The notes below the pieces were generated by a model. The model was not told the origin of the DNA. It worked only from the letters and a program-made list of their open reading frames with translations, and did not search any database. From the NCBI GenBank assembly GCA_964036195.1, contig OZ038450.1:27778794-27842793 (forward strand): a stretch of DNA of 64,000 nucleotides, read 5' to 3'. The stretch's first letter is position 1. Every line of letters starts with the position of its first letter. Source of the stretch: Sphaerolaimus hirsutus. Its lineage: Eukaryota; Nematoda; Chromadorea; Monhysterida; Sphaerolaimidae. A program made the position numbers and the translations under genes. Of the stretch, positions 1 to 11,074 are shown piece by piece.

Positions 1-800
1 CAACACCATTAGCAGTGGGCCTACTCCTGAGGTTCAGGGCAGGCAATCTAGCATTAATTGCCGATATTGAAAAGGCATTTTTGCAAATAGGATTGCATGA
101 CCAAGTTAGAGACTACACACTATTTTTCTGGCTGAAAGATGCCTCAAAACCAGTAACTGAAAATAACTTAATAGTACTTTGTTTTAAACGCGTACTGTTT
201 GGACTTGTCTGCAGCCCAGCAATCCTAGGAGCAGTCATAAAATACCATTTAAATGTGACAATAAACAACATGAATGAATATGAAGAAAATGAAGGGGAAC
301 AAAACCAGTTGGTGATGATAATAAACAACATTTACGTCAATAACTTCATCATGAGTGTCACGAATGAAGTTAAAACTGTAGAACTATATTACAAAGTCAA
401 AGCTTTATTTAACCAATGTTCTATGAACATGAGGGAATGGCTGTCAAACTCCAGATCAGTCATGAATGAAATAGCAGAAAACAACAGGAGTTCAAAGGTG
501 AATAAAAATTGTTGCAGTAATGGGCATGAAATAAAATCATCAAAAGGACATGCTGGCAATATCAACACCAAAATTGCAAATTGACAGCATCACAACACCA
601 ACCAGATGAAACTTGAATAAATTATTGGTGTCAGCATATGACCCAATTGGGTTCACAGCACCTGTTTCACTGACCCTGAAATCCCAGTTGTCAATGCTGC
701 TCCAAGAGACAAAAACAACACAATGGGATGAGCCAATTGAAGATAAATACAGATTGGAAAAACAATGGAAAAATGACAGAAAACTGAAAATTGAGCCAGA
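1..800 (+). pseudogene. BEL/Pao pol fragment (reverse transcriptase), decayed
   Basis: Translation gives a BEL/Pao RT core closely similar to the intact element at 27703-33654: LRFRAG, ADIEKAFLQI, the FGLVCSP block, and IYVNN at the catalytic box. A second block from 613 (NKLLVSAYDPIGFTAP) matches the region just after the RT of the intact copy. The two blocks are separated by stop codons and frame disruption around 515-612. Past about 790 the sequence runs into the CGGAAAACGG array. The catalytic aspartate of the YVDN box is replaced by asparagine, so this copy is dead. It sits inside a DNA-transposon-like composite rather than between LTRs. Confidence 0.9.
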
Positions 801-1075
801 AAATGGAAAAATGGCCTGGTAAAACGGAAACGGAAAGGTAAAAATTTTTCAGCTGGAAAACGGAAAAATGGGCCGGAAAAACGGAAACGGAAAGGTAAAA
901 AATTTTCAGCTGCCGGAAAACGGAAAACGGAAAGGTAAAAAATTGTCAGCTGCCGGAAAACGGAAAACGGAAAGGTAAAAATTTTTCGGCTGCCGGAAAA
1001 CGGAAAACGGAAAGGTAAAAAACTTTCCTGCGGTAAGGCGGAAACGGAAAACGGAAACGGAAATTTGACACCCTA
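1..1075 (+). mobile_element. hAT-like composite, right-hand part (TIR TAGGGTGTCA family, copy 1)
   Basis: The element enters from the left edge of the window and ends at 1066-1075 with TGACACCCTA, the same right terminus seen at 1740-1749, 16742-16751 and 54002-54011. Its inner part is a decayed BEL/Pao pol fragment. From about 826 to 1060 it is an array of the word CGGAAAACGGAAAGGTAAAAA, with AGCTGCCGG spacers. The copy at 15881-16751 shows that this family makes an 8-bp target duplication, which with the TIR points to the hAT superfamily. No transposase is present, so the copy is non-autonomous. The left end lies outside the window. Confidence 0.75.
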
Positions 1076-1225
1076 GCCATGGCGTAGCGCCTACGAATGG
1101 CGACATTCCGTCACTCTGTAGGAAAAATTTTAGTGGGGGGGGCTGAGCCCCCCCCGTTCGCGAGGCTCCGTAAACAAACAGCCCCCCCCCCCCCGCTCGA
1201 AAATCCTGGATACGTCCCTGTCAAA
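1076..1225. other. Spacer with G/C homopolymer hairpin
   Basis: This stretch separates composite copies 1 and 2. It contains a self-complementary block of G runs and C runs (about 1133-1160, GGGGGGCTGAGCCCCCC) and another C run at 1181-1194, ending near TGGATACGTCCCTG. No coding is seen. It probably marks a small insertion that replaced the left end of copy 2. Confidence 0.4.
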
Positions 1226-1749
1226 ACCAGTAACTGAAAATAACTTAATAGTACTTCGTTTTAAACGCGTACTGTTTGGACTTGTCTGCAGCCCAGCAAT
1301 TTTGGGAGCAGTCATAAAATACCATTTAAATGTGACAATAAACAACATGAATGAATATGAAGAAAATGAAGGGGAACAAAACCAGTTGGCGATGATAATA
1401 AACAACATTTACGTCGATAACTTCATCATGAGTGTCACGAATGAAGTTGAAGCTTTAGAACTATATTACAAAGAACCAAAAAATGGAAAAATGGCCTGGT
1501 AAAACGGAAACGGAAAGGTAAAAAATTTTCAGCCGGAAAACGGAAAAATGGGCCGGAAAAACGGAAACGGAAAGGTAAAAAATTTTCAGCTGCCGGAAAA
1601 CGGAAAACGGAAAGGTAAAATTTTTTGGGCTGCCGGAAAACGGAAAACGGAAAGGTAAAAATTTTTTCGGCTGACGGAAAACGGAAAACGGAAAGGTAAA
1701 AAATTTTCCTGCGGAAAGGCGGAAACGGAAACGGAAATTTGACACCCTA
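1226..1749 (+). mobile_element. hAT-like composite, copy 2 (left end missing)
   Basis: At 1226-1475 there is a shorter copy of the same BEL/Pao RT fragment as at 150-400, this time with IYVDN. It is followed by a jump to AAAATGGAAAAATGGCC, the CGGAAAACGG word array (about 1500-1735), and the right terminus TGACACCCTA at 1740-1749. Relative to copy 1 the pol insert is internally deleted. The right-hand target duplication cannot be tested because the left end is missing. Confidence 0.75.
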
Positions 1750-2055
1750 CCCACCCCCCCCCAGCTGGTGCAAAGTGCAAACTGCCTTTGTAAATGCAGC
1801 TGAAATGGTACTCAAACATACCTAATGCATAAGTGTGAATGAAATAATGACTAATAAAAAAAAATAAAAGTGGGGCTAAGATAGATAATGCAGCTTTTCA
1901 AAATGTTTACCATTTAATGACTCATTCACACTGAAATTTGAATGAAAGCACAAAGGAAATCTGTCCAGGGTGCAATAAAGACATGCAGAATGTGTCTCTT
2001 TGTTCACTGGGGCAACATGTGTTTCTGAACAAAAGACAGGTCTGTGAACTCAGAG

Positions 2056-2063
2056 TATAAAAG
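2056..2063 (+). promoter_or_regulatory. TATA box of the secreted-peptide gene
   Basis: TATAAAAG lies 57 bp before the start codon at 2113. Standard spacing would put transcription start near 2085-2090, leaving a short 5' leader. The match is exact and its position fits the exon that follows, so I regard it as a real core promoter element. Confidence 0.7.
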
Positions 2064-2112
2064 CAATGGAGAATCTCATCACTGTCATTCCCTTGAGAAG
2101 CGATACATCAAA

Positions 2113-2832
2113 ATGGACTACAAAACTATAATTCCACTTTTTCTCATCATGAGTATTGTGGCTGTGCAAGGTTAGCTGCCTCAATATTCCCTTAAAACTG
2201 AAAAATGTTTTTAGGTAAATAATACAAAAATTGCCATAATTTGCCATCCAGCAAAAGCAATTGCCTTTTATTAGTACCTGATCGCAGGTGGCGAAGGCCG
2301 GCGAGGGGGGGGCGGAGCTGTAAGCTTAGATCAGAGTGAGTATTGTCACTGTGCATATTGTTTCTTATCATGAATATTGTCACTGTGCAAGGTGAGCTGC
2401 TTCAATCATAGGTGGCGCAAGGTCCCAATTTGCGCTTGTCACATTCACATTAGCAAAAATTTCACCTTGTGACACCTTATTATCGGAGCCCTTATTTAAA
2501 GTTGGCAGCCAGCCCAAAATTTTTAAAATCGTTATAAATACAAATAAAATAGGCTAAAAATAGATATATATGTATATACCTAGATGGAAATGTTGATTAT
2601 GAAGGTGAAAATTGGCAAAATGGAGCCAATTAAAACAATTTCATGTTAATTTTGAGCTTTCACACTTGTTTGTACAATACACGCGTGTGAATGTCACAAT
2701 GTGACAGAGAAATTTCTGCTTGTGACATTTAATATCCTGCTTGTGACATTCACAAGCGCACAAGCACTTATGCCGCCAATTTATTATTTATGTGATTTTT
2801 TCCCATTTTCTTTGTTCTATACCTTGAAAAAG

Positions 2833-2908
<76 letters not shown>

Positions 2909-3702
2909 ACCCAGCAAGCCCCCCCTTACCCCAAAAATTACAAATTTTTAGCTATCTTTCCCTCGGGAGGAGCAATTAGCTACATATCTATCCGGCCCCT
3001 GTGAGGTAAAAATTCAAACAGATACCTTTGTCACAAACCGTGTTGCAAGTCTACATAATTTTTTTTGTACTCATCTGCATACTTCTAGCGTGCACATTGT
3101 TTTATGGCCTTCCACCCAAGATTCTGATTTTTTGAAAATTTTTTGTAAAATATTTGTAAAATTTTTGTAAAATGGTTTCATTTTATTTTTTTAATGACAT
3201 TTCAGAATAAAATAAAATAAAATAAAATGGAACACAAACAAAAAAATATACAATTTTAATAAAAATAAAATACAATTTTAGTAAAAAGAATTTTAATAAA
3301 ACCATGGTCTGAGATAATGCAGCTGCATGTTGTTGCACAGGTCGCTGCAACTACAAATGCAAGCCTGACGAGATTTGCACAAAGAGTGGCAGGGGGAGAG
3401 GCAAAGAGTGGCGTTGCGTGCCCGCTTCGGACAAGCGCGGCGCTGTCTCTGATGGAAACAACCAATCCGGTCAGTTCGCAGTTGGCTGTTCTGCGCTCAT
3501 GGAAACATGGGTCCGTAGCATAGTTGTTAAAACGTATTTACGTTTACTTGGCTTTTACATATACCGTAAATGCTCCAATAAGGCGACAGTCGGTTTATTG
3601 TTTTCAGCACATTTTTGGGGGTCGCATTATTGGAGGGGTCGCTTTATTGGAGAGGGTCACATTGTATTTTTCGACAACTCTACAACTCAACTTTTCATTT
3701 AA
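2113..3702 (+). CDS. Small secreted cysteine-rich peptide, two-exon host gene
   Basis: Exon 1 starts at ATG 2113 and ends at 2170 before GTTAGC. It encodes MDYKTIIPLFLIMSIVAVQ, a typical signal peptide with a hydrophobic core and small residues near the end. Exon 2 starts at 3341 after a TTGTTGCACAG acceptor. The phases agree (phase 1 on both sides). It encodes GRCNYKCKPDEICTKSG, then a basic stretch and two or more further cysteines (C-x3-C-x5-C-x12-C visible). I infer a secreted, probably disulfide-bonded peptide and do not recognise the family. The reading frame stays open to 3702, but from 3562 it runs into a MITE. The natural end is therefore uncertain and may be a donor-like GTCAGT near 3470 or a lost stop. 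A TATA box precedes the gene. The 1.17-kb intron holds a partial exon-1 duplicate and a TA repeat. Confidence 0.65.
2145..2411 (+). repeat. Direct repeat of the exon 1 / donor junction
   Basis: The segment covering the end of exon 1 and its donor (about 2145-2190, ATGAGTATTGTGGCTGTGCA) recurs at about 2367-2411 with a few changes. The copy still reads MNIVTVQ up to a donor, GTGAGC, which is closer to consensus than the original GTTAGC. A shorter third piece lies near 2333-2357. This is a local duplication within the first intron. Confidence 0.6.
2835..2905. repeat. (TA)n microsatellite
   Basis: About 35 TA dinucleotides run without interruption. Confidence 0.97.
2905..3010 (+). mobile_element. 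Degenerate end of the AGCTATCTATCC element family
   Basis: TTAGCTATCTTTCCCTCGGG, then GAGGAGCAATTAGC and ATCTATCCGGCCCC, resemble the right part of the intact element at 57872-58341 and the remnant at 56695-56790. No terminus is preserved here. Confidence 0.5.
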
Positions 3703-3980
3703 CTCGTAAATATGAGCATGACATTGTAAACCATCCGCATTAAAAGGTATGCATCCGCGTTTAAGCGTATGATCCACTCAACCACATCAGCAGCCTGTGA
3801 ATCGGCTTATTGGAGTTTATTCGCTCATTATTGGCTTATTGGATGATGTTTTTTTAAATATTTTTGTTTGGGGGTCGGATCATTGGAGAGGGTTATACTT
3901 ACACAATGTGCCAAAGGGGTCATACTATTGGAGAGGTCGCTTTATTGGAGGGGGGTTGTCCTAATAGAGCATTTACGGTA
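3562..3980. mobile_element. MITE with TIR TACCGTAAATGCTC
   Basis: The ends are inverted copies: TACCGTAAATGCTCCAATAA at 3562 and its complement, with one or two changes, ending at 3980. Inside, GTCGC(A/T)TTATTGGAG is repeated in several variants. The element is 419 bp with no ORF of its own. Its left end overlaps the open frame of the secreted-peptide exon. Confidence 0.7.
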
Positions 3981-4140
3981 CTCGAAAACTGCGTAAATAC
4001 GTTTACGTTTCCTCCCAAAAAAAATACCGGTACTCACTTACTCGCGTACTTTTTGAAAGTACGCAAGTACAGCAAACGTAATTCCAAAAAAATAATGGGG
4101 TGCAAAACAAGAGAAAACTATTCAAAACGAATTGAAGTAA

Positions 4141-4502
4141 GCAGAATACAAGAGCCTTTTGACCTAAGGGGACATACCGTAATCTGACTACGCTTTTATT
4201 TTACATTACTGCTGCCTTTTACTGCTGCATTTTACTTAATAAAGCTATACTTAACCTTGTACAATATTCAACTCTCATAAGAGCCTTTTGACCTAAGGGG
4301 GCAAACCATAATCTGACTACGTATTTTACATTTTTTTCTGTAAAATATCCAACATCCAAAAAATAAATACTTATGTCCCATTTTGAGACTTATGTCCTCT
4401 TGCGTATTTTACAAATGTGCATTGAGCACTATGACGTCATCGCTAAAATGCGTAGTCAGATTACGGTATGTCCCCTTAGGTCAAAAGGCTCTTGTATTCT
4501 GC
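4141..4502. mobile_element. MITE with about 50-bp TIR and 8-bp target duplication
   Basis: The left end GCAGAATACAAGAGCCTTTT and the right end are inverted over about 50 bp. The flanks are TGAAGTAA (4133-4140) and TGAAGTAG (4503-4510), a 7/8 match for an 8-bp target duplication. A third internal copy of GAGCCTTTTGACCTAAGGG lies at about 4281. The element is non-coding. Confidence 0.75.
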
Positions 4503-4743
4503 TGAAGTAGCTGTGAAAATCGCAGCGGCAATGATCAAAGTTGCGACAGGTAGGGAAAGCGATGACTTCCACGTTTGCTCTACTTACCTTTATGTTTTTT
4601 GAGTACACTTGTACTCAAAATTTTTGAAAAATATGTCATACAAAAATTGAAATTTTTTGACATTATTCAATGGGAACCCTGACTCAAAATTTACCACATT
4701 TTTTAGTCAAGTCAGGCAAACACCTCGAGTCTTGAGTCAGGGC

Positions 4744-5955
4744 TAGTGTTGTAAAAAGCGCCAGACTTTTGGCGCCAAGCGCCAAAAGCGCCATGGCGCT
4801 TTTGGCATGCGAGCACCAAGCGCCAATGGCGCCACAGCGAAATAGCGCCAAGCGCCAAAAGCGCCATGGCGCTTTTCTAGACCATGGCGCCAAGCGCCAA
4901 TGGCGCCAGGGGATGATGGCGCCAAGCGCCAACAGCGCCAGCGCCAAAAAATTTTGCTGCATAAAGTGCAGCGATGCAAATGCAGTTCTATCTATTTGTT
5001 TGTCAACTGGTTCCCATCCCAATTCAAAGCTTGCTGACAAGTAACACTATCCAGTGTTGTATACACATATACCATATTCCCTCGAAATACCCCCTTCAAT
5101 TAACCCCCCCTCGAAATACACCCCGTCTGGTAGATCATGTATCCAATGAACATGATACATTTATAGCTGCGAATTGACAAAGCAGCTATACATGGCCTTG
5201 TTTACGGACCGATCTATGATAATATGAACAAAATATATCCTATTTAGTCATATAATTACATTTTGGGTACAAAAAACAATACTTTACTACGACCCTTAAT
5301 AAAAATTCCCCCCGAATAAGCCCCCCCCCCAAAACTCCCCTCAAAATTTGCACCCTGAAAAAATAAACCCCCTGGGTGTATTTCGAGGAAATACGGAAGG
5401 TACTTCATGCCGGTACTTCATACCACAGCAACAATACAACTTCATTTGCAATATAATGCAACACTATGCATTTGAATGCTGTTCGTCGGCTCGTCATCAA
5501 GCCTTGAATTGGGATGAAAACCAGTTGACATAAGATTTCGTTGAAAACTAGTGTGTGTAGGCCCATTCTTTGGTAAAAGTTTTTAATATATTTGCAATTG
5601 CATGGACATGGTTTACAAAATAAGCAAGTAGAGGGTTTGTTCTTCCTGTAACACACTTACAGTAACACATTTACTTATGTAACTCATGCAGGCAAGGTCT
5701 TTTACATAAGAAAAATGATTATTTTTTGTACTACTTGGCGCTTTTTTGGCGCTTTATAAAACACTAGCGCCAAGCGCCAATGGCGCCGCGACACCATAGC
5801 GCCAAGCGCCAAAAGCGCCATGGCGCTTTTCGGTAGCACAGCGCCAAGCGCCAATGGCGCCACAGCAAAAAGGCGCCAAGCGCCAAAAGCGCCATGGCGC
5901 TTTTTGCTTTGGCGCTAGCGCCAAGCGCCAGCGCCATGGCGCTTTTACATCACTA
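4744..5955. mobile_element. hAT-like element with GCGCCAA word arrays
   Basis: The termini are TAGTGTTGTAAAA and TTTTACATCACTA. The flanking 8-bp target duplication GTCAGGGC is perfect (4736-4743 and 5956-5963), which supports hAT. Subterminal arrays of GGCGCCAAGCGCCAAAAGCG fill about 4766-4957 and 5742-5945. A second MITE (5071-5401) is nested in the middle. The many open frames through the arrays (Ala/Trp/Arg-rich) are artefacts of the GC-rich repeat. There is no transposase. Confidence 0.85.
5071..5401. mobile_element. Nested MITE of the ACCGTATTTCCTCGAAATAC family
   Basis: The left end ACCATATTCCCTCGAAATAC and right end TATTTCGAGGAAATACGG are inverted copies. The interior is rich in C runs (CCCCCCTCGAAATAC). 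The same termini recur at 14331-14795, 17050-17163, 35060-35172 and 60836. A TA target duplication is suggested by the 14331 copy. Confidence 0.65.
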
Positions 5956-6158
5956 GTCAGGGCCATATTTTTCTGCTCAAGTTGGGTGAGTCGAGTCGGT
6001 ACCCAATTTTACCCTCAGTCACGATTAGACTTGAAAAAATGGCCTACAAAAATATGTGTGAACTCGTTTTCTACGTATACTTTTTCAAATTTCTTGAGTA
6101 TGGAATACGTATTTCAGATAGGTTTGTTGTTTGCTCTGAAAAAGTAGCAGTAAATACC

Positions 6159-6360
6159 TAGGGTTCAAATGGGATCTCATTCCTGAATCTCAAGGATTTT
6201 CAGGTCTTTTGTGGTCCGGATCCCAATCCTGAAACCTCAATCCCAATCCCAAAATCTAAAAAATGAATTCCAATCCTGATTCTGATCCCAAAATTTTGGT
6301 AATCTCAATCCCGGTCATGAAATTTTTACCTCAAATCCTGATCCCGTCCAGGAAAAATTT
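6159..6360 (+). mobile_element. Left end of a TAGGGTTCAAATGGGAT element with AATCCCAATCC words
   Basis: TAGGGTTCAAATGGGATC is followed by an array of AATCC(C/T)(A/G)ATCCTGAA-like words. The inverse terminus, ATCCCATTTGAACCCTA, appears at 62161-62177 as the right end of another copy. No partner terminus is found close to this copy, so it is truncated or interrupted. Confidence 0.55.
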
Positions 6361-6513
6361 GTTAACATTAAATAATGTCTAAGCACTAAGAAATGTGAAC
6401 ATAAACCTCCAATGTTCAACTCAAATGTCAGTTCACTGACTCAGCCAACACGACTCACCAACTCGATCGGAAAAGGTGACTCAAACTTTAAAAAAAATCT
6501 GTTTCGAGCATTA

Positions 6514-6938
6514 AGCCGGAATTACAGCTCAGCGGTGTTTGACGTGAAATGATGACGTTGTAAAATTGATTACATCAAAATAGCCAAAGGTACAGCATTG
6601 AAATTTCAGAATTAGATAGTTCTAGTAATTGTGTGTAATGTCCCAAAGAAATTTTTATCAAATAATCATTTTTAAGTAGTTATTAATTAAAGGTCAAAAT
6701 TTTTTGGTGACGTAAAATGTTTGACATGAAATGTTGACGTAGAATGTGTAAATTTTGATGTAAAATTAATAACTTATAAAATAATTATTATTTTCTTAAT
6801 TTTTTTTAGGACATTGCACACAATTACTAGAACTATCAAATTCTGAAATTTCAATGCTGTACCTATGTCTATTTTGATGTAATCAATTTTACAACGTCAT
6901 GATTTCACGTCAAATTTTGCTGAGCTGTAATTCCGGCT
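6514..6938. mobile_element. Foldback MITE, TTA target duplication
   Basis: The arms 6514-6680 and 6780-6938 are inverted copies over about 150 bp, starting AGCCGGAATTACAGCTCAG. TTA flanks both sides (6511-6513 and 6939-6941), as expected for PIF/Harbinger-like MITEs. It is non-coding. Confidence 0.75.
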
Positions 6939-6941
6939 TTA

Positions 6942-8230
6942 CATAGAAGGGAAAAAGGGATAAAAAACCATAAAATAGCCAATGGAAAAATAGCCAAAAA
7001 TGGGCATAATAGCACACATATAGTCAAAAATAGCTAAAAATAGACAAAAAAGCACATGAACTAGTGAATTTGAAAGTGAAAATGGGCTCAAGTTATAATA
7101 CGAATCGGTATTATAGAGAAAATTGGGGCAAAAGTTATCAAAAATACTCGCTTTTAGAGAGATTTCCTGAGTGATTTTCTCAATCAGAAAAAAATAAAAT
7201 TAAATCTCTCTGGAAAATCGTGGAAAAAATATAAATCTCAGAAAATCCTATATTTTCTGAGATTTTCTGAGATAGAGATTTTTTCAATGCTAGTCACAAT
7301 TCAAGTCAAGTCGAGTTTGAGCCCTGGGCAGGGTTGGCAAAATCTCAGAAAAAATAATAAAAAATAATAAAAAATGAATAAATTAAGAATAAAATTAAAA
7401 ATTAAAGAATAAAAATAGTATAAAAATTCTATATTTTTGGTAAAATTTTAGTAAAATTGTAAAAAAATTTAATATTGGCAAATTGTATAAAAAATCATCT
7501 TTTTTTGTAAAACACTTTTCCAATTGTTTGTGTTTCTACCCGTCTATTCACAGAACTTGTTCCCACTTTACTTGAAAAATAAATATATACTCAAGTACTT
7601 TGTAAATACATTTACATATACTTTTAAAAAGTACCCATACTCACCTGTAAACATACTTTTGAAAAGTAAATGTATTTATGAAGTTTCAAAGGTTCAATTT
7701 TTGTCACTAAGATAACGAAATCTTGAAGAAATCATATAATTTTCCTATAAAATACTAAATAATCACTTCAAAATGGCATCTATTATGTCTTCCAGTGTAA
7801 AAATCGATCTCACATGCAAAAAAGTATTCAAAATTTTGTAAAATGATTTCTTTTTTCATTTATGACATTTTGTATAAAATAAAATAAAATGAAACATGAA
7901 TAAAATTAAAATGCAAATTTAACAATAATTTTTTTTACAATTTCTTGACAATTTGGTAAATTGAATTTTTATAATACTAACCCAAGTGTGGGGTATTTTT
8001 AGGGGGGTTGCTTTGTTACATCCTCTGAAACGTGAACTTTTCTCATTCCATTTGGACGTAATTTATTGCCCACTTGGGGCTGTATGAGACACTCGCCGCA
8101 ACACCATTATTCCCAAATAAATCCTCCAGCTTTTGACACTCAATCTTTTCAGCTTGCTTAGGAAATACAGTAGTGTTGCTCCAGTATTTTTCAAATACCT
8201 AGCGAAAATCGGTGACATGCCACTTGCCAC
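6942..8230. other. AT-rich sequence without genes
   Basis: Runs of A and T dominate. At 7160-7270 short inverted words around AAATCTCTCTGG recur. At 7530-7690 and 7850-7960 there are degenerate pieces resembling AAAGTA-rich repeats elsewhere (19440, 20690, 38450). I see no credible coding region. Confidence 0.5.
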
Positions 8231-9647
8231 TAACGATGGCAAAAAAGATTCAAAAATTTGAAAACATTTTCAAATTTTTTGGACTTTTCAAATTTTTGAG
8301 CATGCGCTGACAAAGATACATAAATATTGATTTTTTTCAAAAGCTTCTAAAAGACTTTTCTAATTTTTTAGGTAATTCGAAGCATTGATATGTATTCTTA
8401 AGTTCAACGTTCTAAATCAATTGATAATTGACTTGCAGTGTGTCTGAGCTGCAATAAAGACGTAAAACGTTTAGTTCCGAGTTCAATTAGGTTTTGAATA
8501 AAAATTTTTTCAAAAAATTTGAAAACTATTTTAAAAAATTTGAAAACTACCCAAAAAAATTTGAAAACTACCAAAAAATTTGAAAAGTACCCAAAAAATT
8601 CGAAAATTCAAAAATTTGAAAACTAAATTCAAAAACTGTTTTGGAGAAAAATTTGAAAATTTGAAAACTCATTTCAGAAAAAATACTTAAAAATTAAATA
8701 TTGGGTTGTAAAGTAAATAACCTTAATTTTTTGCGATTTCACATTCATGCGTCCCATGTTGTTGTACATTGGCGGAAGTTAATGCTGTTCTAGTATATTG
8801 GGGTTTGGGGTTGGGGCTATGACGAAAATTTTTTGTTTCCTCGAATAATCCCCCAGTCCCGAGATAAGGGGGGTCTATAAAAAGGTGGTCGTTTTGAATG
8901 GACGATCTGGATGTTGGACGAATTTTTGAAGCTCCATACATCAGCAATTTCTGGGCCGATTTGGATCAATCAATGCTTAAAATGATCAGTACAACTTACG
9001 GATTCCATTTTTGTGGTCGGATAAGTGATGTAAATTAAGCAAATCTTCTCCCATCAGAGATGCGTAAAGGATATGCATATGGAGAAGTTGCATTCCCGCC
9101 GCTTTATGCGGTTACCTTTTCCTATAGTTAGGACGCTAAATTTCAAAGTGCTATAACGTTTGATTGGAAAGAGATATTTTGAAAAAAATTTGCGTCAGAT
9201 GAATTCTCTTTATCTAAAGTTTATGATAGCATGGTCAGAAACACAAATTTCTGGTGTTGAAAAACCGGGTCAAATCAGCATACGAAATTCAAACATCAAT
9301 AATCCGACCACAAAAGTGGAATCTGTGGGTTTAACCGATCATTTTAAGTGTTAACTGATTCAAATCGGCCTGGAAATGGCCGATTTATGGAGCTTCAAAG
9401 TCAACATCCAGATCGGCTTTTCAAAATGACCACTTTTTTATAGACCCCCATTATCTCGGGACTGGGGGATTATTCGAGGAAACAAAAAGATTTCGTCATA
9501 GCCCCAACTCCAAACTCCAACATACTCGAACGGCATTAATATCCGCCAATGTACAACAGAATGGGACGCATGAATGTGAAATCGCAAAAAATTAAGGTTA
9601 TTTAGTTTACAACCTAATACATTTTTCTGGAGGGTTTGCCATCGTTA
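8231..9647. mobile_element. hAT-like element, TIR TAACGATGGCAAA, with AATTTGAAAACTACC array
   Basis: The left terminus TAACGATGGCAAA (8231) and right terminus TTTGCCATCGTTA (ending 9647) are inverted. The flanks CTTGCCAC (8223-8230) and CATGCCAC (9648-9655) match at 7 of 8 bases, consistent with an 8-bp hAT duplication. An array of AAATTTGAAAACTACC words fills about 8510-8690. A foldback element (8700-9618) is nested inside. No transposase. Confidence 0.75.
8700..9618. mobile_element. Nested foldback element with about 300-bp arms
   Basis: The left arm from ATTGGGTTGTAAA and the right arm ending CAACCTAAT are inverted copies. They share blocks such as AATTTTTTGCGATTTCACAT, CCCAGTCCCGAGATAA and the GATCTGGATGTTG region. 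The arms extend to about 9010 and 9300. It is non-coding. Confidence 0.75.
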
Positions 9648-10361
9648 CATGCCACTGCCCACAAAAATGTGAATATGAAAAACACACTGATTCCAGGTGG
9701 CTCAAAGCACAGGCGGCGAGGGTAGTGATGATAACTCCTTCTGATGATGACCACGCTGATTATGTTGCTGATTGCGATTGTGTGCATACGGTTTGCGAGT
9801 AGTAGCTCGTGGCCGCTGTGCCTTTAAAAGCGCATTGATATTTGGTAAATAAAATACATTTTGCAGTCTGAATGTAGAATTGAAAAACACAATTGGATCT
9901 TGGGTAGAAGTAGATGGTAAACCAAAACGTTATGCACGTGCACTTGAGTAATTATGGAGACAGCACGCCGAAATGAGTCCTCCTTATTTCTACTGGATTG
10001 ACAGGGATTTTGGTGTAGGGCGCTGCATGTATTTACTGCGTGCTCAGTTCGGCAGTAAAATACAGTGTTCATCAATATTGACCAGTTGGCGGGATGGAAA
10101 AAGTGTAGTTTCCATCTGATTTGTGCTGGTCGTTTCTGGGCTTGGTCATCACCAAGTGAAGCGGTCACATTCCAACTATAAATTGTAATGAATACAACCA
10201 AATAGTCAATAAAATCTAGTGTAGCAAAGTTTGGTGAAAAAGCCCAAACATGCGCCAACTTTGTAGCTGACAACTCTCCTCTGACGCTCATCAGCTGCTT
10301 CATGCACCGCTTCAAAACTTGTAGGCAACAACTGGTACTTCTGTGCCGTCCCACATCTAAT
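9648..10361. other. Unassigned sequence
   Basis: No recognisable gene was found. A long minus-strand open frame crosses this region, but it continues through a short-word repeat and shows no domain (see rejected items). Confidence 0.4.
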
Positions 10362-10525
10362 GATGGCAAAAACACACATATTAAATACGGAAACTCATTG
10401 AGCTTCTGTGTTTTGTTTAACACAGAAACACGGAAACCCAAGAATTTTGAAAAACACGGAAACTCAAATGAGTTCTTTTTTGGAGAACATGGAAACACAG
10501 AAACACAGAAAATAGGGAAATGTTT
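10362..10525 (+). mobile_element. TAATGATGGCAAA terminus with ACACGGAAAC word array
   Basis: TAATGATGGCAAAAACACAC resembles the left terminus of the 8231-9647 element. It is followed by repeats of AACACGGAAAC and AACACAGAAAC to about 10520. No matching right end was found. Confidence 0.45.
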
Positions 10526-10813
10526 TTTGAGTATTTTTTCCAAGCAATTGATGGCACAAGATTTTAACTGAACAATGTGTGTATGTGCATACATAAAGTA
10601 TGCATCTATGTATAGTGTATAAATAGGTATGTACATAGTATCCAAGTTTAACGATGAAATAAGTATCCAAAAAATAATTGTGTCCACATCCCCTGGTGGT
10701 TTCAACAATATTAGGGACTGTGATCAAAGTGTTGAGGAGTGTCCATCAGGGTCTGCTAGCTCACACAATTGAGCTGAGGGTTTACTAAAAAACTTGAGTT
10801 TTTACTAAAAATC

Positions 10814-10876
10814 ATACCTTCGCGGTCATTATACCTTCAACATTTTTGACTTAAGAAGGTATAATGTCCGCGGTAT
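10814..10876. repeat. Short perfect-type hairpin
   Basis: ATACCTTCGCGGTCATTATA and its near-exact inverse GAAGGTATAATGTCCGCGGT are separated by about 16 bases. It could be a tiny foldback element or the remnant of one. Confidence 0.5.
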
Positions 10877-11074
10877 AAACACTAGTAAAATGCATATATG
10901 TGGGACATTATAGCTCCGCCGATAAATGACCCGCATTTAGTAGCGTAATAGAGGCGTCTGTTACACTGCATAGGTCTATCGATTGATTGGAGCGCGCATA
11001 TGTGTGCCTGTCTATGCTTTTGCAACGAATGAGTCCAGTTATGAGAACTGGCCATCTTGGATTTTTGAAGGGGT

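Noticed and set aside
2701..2979. 92-codon frame through the (TA)n tract
   Set aside because: An Ile-Tyr repeat from the microsatellite.
9824..10708. 294-codon open frame on the minus strand
   Set aside because: It crosses the AACACGGAAAC word array, has no domain, and its composition does not change at the array edge. It is probably chance in a stop-poor repeat.
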